From Marinihelvus sp963695135 (GTDB taxonomy: Bacteria > Pseudomonadota > Gammaproteobacteria > Xanthomonadales > SZUA-36), in assembly GCA_963695135.1 (NCBI GenBank), contig CAVOGA010000002.1:372001-436000 (forward strand): a stretch of 64,000 nucleotides of DNA, read 5' to 3'. This document shows positions 56,397 to 64,000 of this stretch, in pieces (the first letter of the stretch is position 1; every line of letters begins with the position of its first letter). The notes under the pieces are model-generated. The model did no database searches and was not told the origin of the DNA. It saw only the letters and a list, made by a program, of their open reading frames with translations. The position numbers were made by a program, and so were the translations under genes.

Positions 56397-58104
56397 CTTC
56401 CCGCCGGGAGCGGCGGTCCCACCAGCGACCGATGGCGGTGCGCGGTATGCGCCGCGCCGTGGCGTAGTCCAGCAGAAGCACCGGGTCGGTCAGCGCCCGC
56501 ATAATTTCCCGGTAAGCGCTGCTGCGCCCGGCGAACAGCAGGGTATCGCCCTCGAGCAGCGTCATCTCCGTGCTGGGCAGCATCAGCTCCTGTGCCCCGC
56601 GTTTGAGCATCAGGCAGACACAGCGCAGGTCCTCGTTGTCGCCGCTGCGCGTGTTGTGCACCAGGCTCTCCAGGCGGATGTCCACTCCCTCCAGTCGCGC
56701 CGCCTGGAGGCTGCGCGCATTGTCCCCGCGCAGCTCCGTGGACCAGACGCCGGGCGCCAGTCCCCCGAGACAGCGTGACAGGCGGTGCTCTACGCGGCTG
56801 GCGAAGTCCTCGTCGGCGTGAACCAGGTAGTTCAGAAACTTGCTGAGGCCCGGCGTGGTCGCCAGCGCCAGGATGCGTCGCGCCACGATCCAGTTGGGGC
56901 GGGCCACCAGGTCGGCGCCACTGGCATCGAACAGCTCGTCATTCTGGCGTTGCTCCTGGCGCCCGACCAGGAACAGCTTTTTGTTGCGCGTGGTTTCCTT
57001 GGCGGTGAGCATGATGGACAGGTTGTCGATGTCGTCGCCGGTGCCGGCGATCACGCCGGCCGCGTCGACAATGCCGGCGGCCTCGAGGGTCGGCGCCTCC
57101 GTGCCGCGCCCGACGACGCCGTGCTCACAGCGCTCCACGCGATCGGCTTGCACGTCAACCAGGGTGTAGTCCTGGGCGTTTTTCTCCAGGGTTTCGATAA
57201 TCCGCTGCCCGAAGCGGCCGCCGCCGCAGACCACCCAGTGCCCACTGGGCGGCTTGAGGGGTTTGCGCAGTTCGGTGCCGGGTACGGAGATCAGCCAGTC
57301 CTGCACCAGGTATTTTTTCGGCGAGGTCAGCGCCAGGTCGAACCGCTCGGCAAAAATCACGTAGGGATCAACCACCGCATCTGTGCCAAACGATCGCATA
57401 TTGTCACTGACGCCGGCGTCCTGGCTGCGTGCATAAACCGGCAGGTCAGGGCGCAGCAGCTTGGTGGTAATGGCAATGGTCAGGTTGGCATGGTTGTCGT
57501 TCGTCACCGCGATGACCCCGGCGCAGTTCTCAAGGTGCAGGCCCGCATCGGCGAGCACGCTCTGCTCCGTGGTATCACCGGCCAGCACCGGGAGATTGGA
57601 GAAGTCCACCTCGGTCTGGCGCCGGTGAACCAGCTCCCGGTCCTGCTCAATCATCGTCAGTTCGAAGCCGCGCCTCATCAGTCCGCGCGCCAGCTCGCTG
57701 CCCGTGTTGCCAAAGCCGCATACCAGGAAAAAGGGCCGCTTAATGCGCCTGACCCGGCGCCGGAAGGCATTGCGGTTCAGCGTTGCCCGGAACTGTTCGT
57801 CCAGGAACAGGCCGAGGATGACACCAATCGAATACAGCCAGGCCACCACGTTGGGGAAAACCATGAAAAACACCAGCAGCCGCTGTCCGCCGGTGAACGG
57901 ATAGGGCACCTCGCCGAGGCCGATGGTGGTGGACAGGATGGCGACGAAATAGGCCGCGTCCAGGAAGCTCATGTGCACCGGATTGCCGGCATCGTCCACG
58001 CCGGGCACGGACACGAGCAGGGACGAGGAGATGAAATAGACCGAGATCAGCAGGATCAGCGGCGTCCTGAGACGCCGCATGGTCAGCCAGATGATGTCGT
58101 TCAT
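56383..58104 (-). CDS. Two-pore-helix potassium channel-like protein with two RCK domains
   Basis: The 573-aa protein has an ion-channel domain at residues about 10-105: TM1 'LILLISVYFISSSLLVSV', pore loop 'LSTTIGLGEVPYPFT' and TM2 'LLVFFMVFPNVVAWLYSIGVILGLF'. Two RCK/TrkA-N domains follow ('FFLVCGFGNTGSELARGLMRRG' and 'HWVVCGGGRFGQRIIETLEKN'), and a TrkA-C-like end ('LMLPSTEMTLLEGDTLLFAG'). The selectivity filter reads TIGLGE rather than TVGYGD. It probably forms an RCK-gated cation channel of the inner membrane; ion selectivity is not certain. The small membrane protein gene at 58135 lies 30 bp upstream on the same strand. Confidence 0.88.
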   Translation of the reverse strand: MNDIIWLTMRRLRTPLILLISVYFISSSLLVSVPGVDDAGNPVHMSFLDAAYFVAILSTTIGLGEVPYPFTGGQRLLVFFMVFPNVVAWLYSIGVILGLFLDEQFRATLNRNAFRRRVRRIKRPFFLVCGFGNTGSELARGLMRRGFELTMIEQDRELVHRRQTEVDFSNLPVLAGDTTEQSVLADAGLHLENCAGVIAVTNDNHANLTIAITTKLLRPDLPVYARSQDAGVSDNMRSFGTDAVVDPYVIFAERFDLALTSPKKYLVQDWLISVPGTELRKPLKPPSGHWVVCGGGRFGQRIIETLEKNAQDYTLVDVQADRVERCEHGVVGRGTEAPTLEAAGIVDAAGVIAGTGDDIDNLSIMLTAKETTRNKKLFLVGRQEQRQNDELFDASGADLVARPNWIVARRILALATTPGLSKFLNYLVHADEDFASRVEHRLSRCLGGLAPGVWSTELRGDNARSLQAARLEGVDIRLESLVHNTRSGDNEDLRCVCLMLKRGAQELMLPSTEMTLLEGDTLLFAGRSSAYREIMRALTDPVLLLDYATARRIPRTAIGRWWDRRSRREAKAG

Positions 58105-58134
58105 TGCCGGTCGCTCCGGTGCCCGGAGAGCGTC

Positions 58135-58518
58135 TCAGCGCCGGATGACGATGGACTCGGCGACCAGCAGCACCACGGAAACCAGGTTGGCCAGCAGCGC
58201 GCCGCCGGACAGGGACACAACGCTGACGATGACTTCCGGGGTCACGCCGTCGGCAGAAACCTGTGACGCGTAGCCCCACAGGACTGCTGCGACAATGAGC
58301 TGCAGGTCGGCGACGAGACTGGTGGCCAGCAAGAGCGCGCCCATCTGCGATCGATCGCCGAATTTCATGATCGTTGCAATCAGGCTGACCGCCAGCGCCG
58401 CGCCCAGTTCAAAGGCATCATGATGTGCCGGGTTGTCGATGTCCCCCAGAAAGAAGCCGAAGTTGAGCGTCAACGCCAACACGATGAAGAATGCGAAAAA
58501 TACCCTTTCGTAATCCAT
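58135..58518 (-). CDS. Small four-helix membrane protein (DUF6394-like), partner of the channel gene
   Basis: The 127-aa protein has about four hydrophobic segments: 'VFFAFFIVLALTLNFGFFLG', 'FELGAALAVSLIATIM', 'ALLLATSLVADLQLIVAAVLWGYA' and 'VVSLSGGALLANLVSVVLLVAES'. The start 'MDYERVFFAFFIVLALTLNFGFFLGDIDNPAHHDAFELG' is like a conserved family I recall as DUF6394; the name is tentative. It ends 30 bp before the RCK channel gene on the same strand, so the two are probably co-transcribed. It may be a channel subunit or modulator; this is inference. Confidence 0.75.
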   Translation of the reverse strand: MDYERVFFAFFIVLALTLNFGFFLGDIDNPAHHDAFELGAALAVSLIATIMKFGDRSQMGALLLATSLVADLQLIVAAVLWGYASQVSADGVTPEVIVSVVSLSGGALLANLVSVVLLVAESIVIRR

Positions 58519-58630
58519 GGTCTCCCCTGTTGGGCTAATGCCCTGTCGTCAGTCGCGCCCAGCCTAGCGTGAAGCACCCGGCGACGGCAATCCGGCAATG
58601 ATTGCCCGGCCGCCGGGTGATGATGCGCGG

Positions 58631-59236
58631 CTATTCGCCGTACTCGTCCTCGTAGTCCGCGGCGGCCGCCTCGATGACCTTGGCGGCATGCTCCGGTCCA
58701 TACACTGGTCCGACCTTGACCTTCTCCGGTTCGTCCGGCAGCGTCTTGTAGGTCTGGAAATAGTGTCGCAGGCGTTCAACCAGAGACACAGGAAGTTCCG
58801 ATACATCATTGATATCTGTGTAAATATCGTCGTTGTCCAGCACCGCGATGATCTTGTCGTCCGCCTCATCGCCGTCAATCATGGGAATGCCACCGACCAC
58901 CCGGGCGTTGAGAATGATCTCGCCGTGGGAGATGCGCCGGTTGCTGATGACCGTGATGTCCAGCGGGTCGTGGTCGCCGGCGACGGCGCCCGGCATCAGG
59001 TCACGGACCCGGTTGCCGCAGTAGGTGCGGGGAATGAAGCCGTAAAGTGTCGGCGGCAGTGAACTGGTTCGCTGGGGCCGGTCCACGCGCAGAAAGCCGG
59101 ACTTCTTGTCCACCTCGTATTTCACATAATCGAACGGTGTGATCTCGATAAAGGCATGCACCACCCGGGGCGGTTCGGGTCCCAGGTCAAGGCCGTGCCA
59201 GGGGTGGGGGCGCCATTTGTTGAAGGGGCGGGTCAT
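58631..59236 (-). CDS. ppa: Inorganic pyrophosphatase (family I)
   Basis: The 201-aa enzyme has the active-site cluster 'VAGDHDPLDITVISNRRI' (DxDPxD metal-binding Asp residues), 'KYEVDKKSGFLRVDR' and 'DDKIIAVLDNDDIYTDINDVSELPVSL'. It hydrolyses pyrophosphate from biosynthesis and is usually essential. The N-terminus 'RPHPWHGLDLGPEPPRVVHAFIEITPFDYVKYE' is longer and more variable than E. coli Ppa (175 aa), closer to plant- and proteobacterial-type longer forms. Confidence 0.94.
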   Translation of the reverse strand: MTRPFNKWRPHPWHGLDLGPEPPRVVHAFIEITPFDYVKYEVDKKSGFLRVDRPQRTSSLPPTLYGFIPRTYCGNRVRDLMPGAVAGDHDPLDITVISNRRISHGEIILNARVVGGIPMIDGDEADDKIIAVLDNDDIYTDINDVSELPVSLVERLRHYFQTYKTLPDEPEKVKVGPVYGPEHAAKVIEAAAADYEDEYGE

Positions 59237-59305
59237 CGTTGCTGGTGTCCTTTTTTGTGTTCAGTGGTTTGCCGGCGCGGTGACCAGGTCAGTAAAGAAC
59301 CGGTG

Positions 59306-60181
59306 TCAGGGCGTTTCGGCGGCGATAGGGGTTACCCGGACAATTGCGCCAAGGTAAGCGGAATCAAAATATTGCAAGGTGTTGCTGCGAATCTGCCGGG
59401 ATTGCGTCAGCCGGTACAGTTCGAAGGGCTCCTCGATGGGCGGTTCCGCCGCCGGGTCGAGTCCAGGTGGGTTCTCCATGAACTGCAGCGGCTGCGTTGC
59501 GCCGGCGGGCGGCGGTTCCGGCGCGGTACCCAGCCATTCAAAGCCGGGTTCCAGCAAATCGTCCGGTTGTGCCGGAAACTCCCGCGCCCAGGCCGGCCCC
59601 GGAAGCCGGAACTCCAGGTCCAGGTCGATATGCAAAAACCGGCTCCGGCGCATGCGGATCGTACCATCAAGCTGGTACAGCGGCTGCAGGTAGTCTGCAA
59701 ACAGGTCGACGCCCGGAGCGCCCGGGTTCCCGGGTTCGGCCAGCGGATAGGAAGCCAGGTCCAGGTAGATGATTTCCGCCGGGAAATGCAGTTCACGTCC
59801 CATCACCACGTCGTTGTGCACGCGGACCCGGGGGTGATAGTCAAACATGGTCTGTTCAAAGGTCAGGCGCAGCAGCGGTTCATACTCCGGCAGCCGCTCC
59901 AGCCGGGTCCAGATATTGGCGAATGAGCCGTCCATCTTTGCCAGCGCCACCGGCGCCGGGTCGGCGGCGTCGCTCTCGAGATCAAAGGTGTCGAAGAAGC
60001 GGCGGATGTTCTGCACCTGGTCCGGCTCGGCCGCTACACCGAGGTTCTTGAATACGATCAGTTCGATCCGGTAGCGATCATTGGCCGAAGCAAGGCCCGT
60101 CGCCGGCAGGGCCAGCGATGCAAGGGCGACAAGGGCCGCAGTAATCAGCCCCGCTGGCGCAAATCGGGTAAAACGGATCAT
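59306..60181 (-). CDS. csiV: CsiV-like periplasmic protein
   Basis: The 291-aa protein has a signal peptide ending 'ALPATGLASA'. The mature start 'NDRYRIELIVFKNLG' is the CsiV signature, followed by a long region with 'YHPRVRVHNDVVMGRELHFP' and 'LDGTIRMRRSRFLHIDLDLEFRLPG'. The C-terminus 'YRLTQSRQIRSNTLQYFDSAYLGAIVRVTPI' is also typical. In Vibrio, CsiV is a peptidoglycan-linked partner of PBP1a activation by LpoA-like systems. Its position directly downstream of mfd is the conserved context. Confidence 0.87.
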   Translation of the reverse strand: MIRFTRFAPAGLITAALVALASLALPATGLASANDRYRIELIVFKNLGVAAEPDQVQNIRRFFDTFDLESDAADPAPVALAKMDGSFANIWTRLERLPEYEPLLRLTFEQTMFDYHPRVRVHNDVVMGRELHFPAEIIYLDLASYPLAEPGNPGAPGVDLFADYLQPLYQLDGTIRMRRSRFLHIDLDLEFRLPGPAWAREFPAQPDDLLEPGFEWLGTAPEPPPAGATQPLQFMENPPGLDPAAEPPIEEPFELYRLTQSRQIRSNTLQYFDSAYLGAIVRVTPIAAETP

Positions 60182-60220
60182 GCACAGTCATCCGGTGTTG
60201 ACGAGGCACATTATAGCCAC

Positions 60221-63200
60221 TCAACCCGCCTGTGCCGCACTGCCGGTGGTCAGCTGCGCGAGAATTTCCGCGGCCCGCTCGATGCGTTCCCCGCCCCCGT
60301 CCAGTTGTTCCAGGAGTTGCAGTTTCTGCGGGCCGCCCAGCCGGTAACGGCGCGGATGACCGTGCACCAGTTTCAGCAGGGCTTCCACGTCGACGGAAGC
60401 CTCCGCCTCGAACTCGATCCTGCCGCCGCGCGGGCCGAAATCGAGCCGTGTCACCCCGATCGCATTGGCCATCAGCTTGAGGTTGGCCACGGCGAACAGG
60501 TTCCGGGCCGGGTCGGGCAGCAGGCCGAAGCGGTCGATCATCTCCACCTGCAGCTCGCGCAGCGCCTCTCTGCCGGGCGCGCTGGCGATGCGTTTGTAGA
60601 GTGTCAGGCGCGTATGTACATCGTGCAGGTAGTCATCCGGAATCAGCGCCGCGAGGTGCAGCTCGATCTCGGCGCCGTGCCGGCGGCTTTCTTCCAGGTC
60701 CGGTTCACGGCCGGCGCGCAGCGCTTCCACGGCCCGGCTGAGCAGTTCGCTGTAGAGACTGAAGCCAATCTGCGCGATCTGGCCGCTCTGGCCTTCCCCC
60801 AGCAATTCCCCGGCGCCGCGAATTTCCATGTCATGGGTGGCCAGGGTAAAGCCGGCGCCGAGCTCTTCGAGACTGGCGATGGCCTCCAGGCGCTTTTGCG
60901 CGTCCCGGGTCACGGACTTGGGCGGCGGCGTCAGCAGGTAGGCATAGGCCAGATGGTGGGACCGGCCCACGCGGCCGCGTAACTGGTGCAGCTGGGAAAG
61001 ACCGAACTTGTCTGCACGGTTGATGATGATCGTATTGGCGGTTGGAATGTCGATACCGTTTTCGATAATCGTCGTGGAGACCAGCACGTTGAAGCGCTGA
61101 CGGTGGAAGTCGAGCATGACCTGCTCAAGTTCCCGCTCCGGCATTTGCCCATGGGCGACGCGGATGCGGGCATCGGGAACGAGCTCACCGACCTCGCGCG
61201 CAATGCGCTCAATGCTGCGCACCTCGTTGTGGACGAAAAACACCTGGCCGCCGCGCTGGATCTCGCGCTGCAGTGCCTCGCGCAGCAGGGCGTTATCCCA
61301 CTGGACCACCATGGTCTTGACCGCCATGCGCCGCGCCGGCGGGGTGGCGATGATGGACAGGTCGCGAATGCCGGACATGGCCATGTTCAGCGTGCGGGGA
61401 ATCGGTGTGGCGGTCAGGGTCAGCATGTCCACCTCGGCGCGCAGCTGTTTCAGCCGCTCCTTCTGGCGGACCCCGAAACGTTGCTCCTCGTCGACCATGA
61501 CCAGGCCCAGCTTCTTGAAACGGATATCCCGCTGGATCAATCGATGGGTCCCGATCACGATGTCGACCTCTCCCGCCTTGACCCGTGCCAGCACGTCCTC
61601 GGTCTCCTTCGCGCTGCGGAAGCGTGACAGGATCTCGATGCGCACCGGCCAGTCGGCGAAGCGGTCCGCGAAGGTCGCATAATGTTGCTGGGCCAGCAGC
61701 GTGGTCGGCGCCAGGAAGGCCACCTGCTTGCCGCCCTGGACTGCGATGAAGGCCGCGCGCAGCGCCACCTCGGTCTTGCCAAAGCCCACGTCGCCGCACA
61801 CCACGCGGTCCATGGGCAATGGTGACAGCATGTCGTCTTTCACCGCCTCGATGGCCCGGTGCTGGTCGGGGGTCTCTTCAAAGGGAAAGGTTGCCGCGAA
61901 TTCCTCGTACAGGCGCTCGTCCAGCTTGAAGGAGAAGCCCTCCCGGGCCTGGCGCTTGGCATACAGGTCCAGCAACTCCGCCGCCACATCGCGGACCTTC
62001 TCGGCCGCCTTGCGCCGGGCCCTGGTCCATTGTTCACCGCCCAGGCGATGCAGCGGGGCGGTTTCGGCGGAAGCGCCGGTGTAACGGCTGACCAGGTGCA
62101 GGGACGCAACGGGCACGTAGAGCTTGTCGCTGTCGGCGTATTCAATGGTCAGGAATTCCGCTTCCCGCTGATCGACCTCGAGGGTCTGCAGGCCCTGGTA
62201 GCGCCCCACACCGTGATCCTCGTGCACCACGGGGGCGCCAAGCTCCAGGTCGGCCAGGTTGCGGATGATCGCTTCCGGATCGCGGTCGTCACGGCGTGAC
62301 TCGGTCGTCTGGCGCGCCCGCGAGCCAAACAGCTGCGACTCGGTGAGCACCGCGAGTTCGTCATTGATGAGGAACCCGCTTTCCAGTGGCAGGATGGCCA
62401 GGCCCAGGCGCGCCGTGCCCGCGCCGAAGGCCGCATAGCCCTCAAACCGTTCGGGTTTCAGATCCCAGGGCGCGCAGCGTGTCGCCGAGGGCCTCCCGGC
62501 GCCCGGCCGTGTCGGCGGCGAACAGGATGCGACCGGGCCACTGGTCAACGAATCCCTGCAGGAGCTCACCGGCGGATTTGCCCCGCTCATGGATGGGCAG
62601 CTCCGGCGCCGGCTGCGTGGCGAAGACCTCCACCGCGCCCTGCGGCTGCTCGTCTCCTGCCAGGCGCACCACGCAGCGGTCCAGCAGCGGCTGCAGCGTG
62701 CTGCTGACGTCAAAAAACAATTCGGTGGGCTTGAGAATGGGTCGTTCAACATCGTAGCGCCGTTGCTCATAGCGGTCGGCTGTCTGCGCCGCAAAAGCGG
62801 ACAGCGCCTCCGCCGCCCCGTCCTGCAGGATGACCCGCGGTGGTGTGGACAGGTAATCGAGCAGGGATGCAGTCTCTTCGAAAAACAGCGGCAGGTACTG
62901 TTCCAGTCCCTGCGGGTGGTGGCCGGCACGCAGGTCCTGGTAAATGGGCACCTGGCGCATGTCGCCGTCAAAGCGCAGGCGCAGGCTCCGGCGCAGCGCA
63001 TCCAGATCCTTTTTATCCGCCGGGTATTCCCGGGCCGGCAACAGGCGCAGCTCCGCCAGTTCGCCGGTGGAACGCTGGGAATCCGGGTCAAAGGTGCGCA
63101 GTGACTCGATTTCCTCGTCGAAGAGGTCGATGCGGATCGGCTCCGCGCTGCCGGTGGGATACAGGTCCAGCAAGGCGCCACGCACCGCGAACTGCCCCGA

Positions 63201-63692
63201 CTGGTAGACCTGCTCCACGGACTCGTAGCCCGCCTGGAGCAGGCGTTCGCGGAACTCATCTATGGACAGGTGCTGTCCGGGAATGAGCTCAAAGGTCTGG
63301 CCCAGCACGTGGGAACGCGGCGGCAAGCGCTCCATCAGCGTGGGCGCCGGCGCCAGCAGCAGACCCCGCTCCAGGCCGGCTACGGCGGACAGGGCGGCCA
63401 GGCGTTCGGAGGCAATGTCCGGATGCGCGGAAAACGGGTCATAGGGCAGGGTTTCCCGGTCCGGGAAGTGCCAGATGGGCAGGGCGCCGGTATTGAGCAG
63501 ACGCAGGTCCTGCTCCAGGGCGCGCGCCCGGTGACTGCTCCGGCTTACGAACAACACCGGTCCGTCGCTGTTGGCGGCGGCCTCCAGCAGCGCCAGCGCC
63601 AGGGCGCTGCCGTGCAAGCCGCGCCAGGTCACGGGCCTGCCATTGGGGGCCGTCAGTCGCGCTTTGGAAACGGGTGTTGGTGCAAGGGTCAT
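60221..63692 (-). CDS. mfd: Transcription-repair coupling factor Mfd, interrupted by one +1 frameshift
   Basis: The corrected length is 1156 aa (E. coli 1148). The N-terminal UvrB-homology and RNA polymerase-interacting parts ('LPIWHFPDRETLPYDPFSAHPDIASERL', 'FAVRGALLDLYPTG') run to 'DTLRALG'. The rest resumes at 'LKPERFEGYAAF' in the next frame. It includes the CarD-like domain ('GAPVVHEDHGVGRYQGLQTL') and the translocase motifs: Walker A 'CGDVGFGKTEVALRAAF', 'VMVDEEQRFGV', 'TLTATPIPRTLNMAM' and 'QLHQLRGRVGRS'. It removes stalled RNA polymerase and recruits UvrA. The extra base is at about 62460-62467. Confidence 0.96.
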
Positions 63693-63806
63693 GATGATGT
63701 ATTCAGGGCGATGAACTGCGGGCTGAGGCCCGCAGTCCGGCGTCAGGAGGCGCGGACTCTACGGTAAGCGTCCCGGGTGCGCAAGCCGCGTTTAACCCGC
63801 CCCAGA

Positions 63807-64000
63807 TCAGGCCGGATCCACGGGTTTGCCAACCACGCGCAGAAACCCCCACAGCGCGGCGGCGCCAAGCGCTATCCCGGCCCACCAGGGAAGTCCAAGG
63901 GCCACCGGCAGGCTGCCCGCCAGGATGGCCACCAGTCCCACCAGGCCCGCGTACGGCAGCTGGGTGCGGACATGTTCCACGTGGTCGCAGCCGCTCGCCA
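63807..64000 (-). CDS. Na+/H+ antiporter (NhaC-like), C-terminal part (5' end outside window)
   Basis: The minus-strand frame is open from the window edge to TGA at 63807-63809, giving 64 residues. It begins 'ASGCDHVEHVRTQLPYA', the conserved loop of NhaC-family antiporters. Two membrane helices follow ('GLVGLVAILAGSLPVALGL' and 'WWAGIALGAAALWGFL') and the C-terminus 'RVVGKPVDPA'. NhaC-type carriers exchange sodium for protons at the inner membrane. It is on the same strand as mfd, 114 bp upstream of it. Only the end is visible, so the assignment rests on this short motif. Confidence 0.65.
   Translation of the reverse strand, partial: ASGCDHVEHVRTQLPYAGLVGLVAILAGSLPVALGLPWWAGIALGAAALWGFLRVVGKPVDPA

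Overview
This is a GC-rich gammaproteobacterial chromosome segment. The housekeeping order ratA-ratB / bamE-fur-recN / grpE-dnaK ... dnaJ-dapB-carA-carB-greA, an E. coli-type prfB frameshift site, a ydbH-ynbE-ydbL operon and CsiV next to Mfd all point to Gammaproteobacteria. A short (238 aa) DapB, a MetX-like plus MetB pathway behind a SAM riboswitch, and a 'GDGFE' C-terminal tail on a secreted protein suggest a Xanthomonadales/Chromatiales-like lineage. That placement is inference, not a database result. No rRNA, tRNA or CRISPR array was seen; the only RNA gene is tmRNA.

Layout. 0-5.7 kb: a hydantoinase B fragment, an isochorismatase-family amidohydrolase, a TonB-dependent receptor and a GlcD-like flavoprotein (nutrient uptake and catabolism). 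5.7-17.5 kb: yheS, small envelope proteins, an ECF sigma/zinc anti-sigma/YbjQ set with a candidate autoregulated promoter, a CoA-transferase-like gene broken by two frameshifts, a glycosyltransferase, a beta-barrel protein, RidA, an HPF/RaiA protein and a 1-Cys peroxiredoxin. 17.9-26.3 kb: the most unusual region. A complete tmRNA gene (ssrA, minus strand) at 25946-26308 and a second, truncated copy of its 3' 255 nt at 17938-18192 bracket a single 2447-aa secreted protein built of about 21 Cna-B/carboxypeptidase-regulatory-like modules. The geometry is that of an element integrated in the 3' part of ssrA, but no integrase is present.

26.5-35.6 kb: DUF885 lipoprotein, smpB (partner of ssrA), ratA-ratB, a BamE-SPOR fusion, fur, recN, and grpE-dnaK behind a near-consensus sigma-32 promoter. 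35.6-44.0 kb: an accessory block splits dnaK from dnaJ. It holds yghU, a helical lipoprotein, ydbL-ynbE-ydbH, two crcB genes, and a SAM riboswitch with metX-metB. 44.1-55.6 kb: dnaJ with its own sigma-32-like promoter, dapB, carAB, greA, recJ, prfB and lysS. 55.6-64 kb: an omega-amidase, an RCK potassium channel with a small membrane partner, ppa, csiV, mfd and the end of an NhaC-type antiporter.

Sequence quality. Seven genes (the CoA-transferase, ydbH, dnaJ, carB, prfB, lysS, mfd) are interrupted by ten frameshifts, and every one is a net +1. Removing one base at each gives proteins of family-typical length for dnaJ, carB, prfB, lysS and mfd. Since these are core, mostly essential genes, insertion errors in the sequence are far more likely than pseudogenes. 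Those genes are annotated across their full span.
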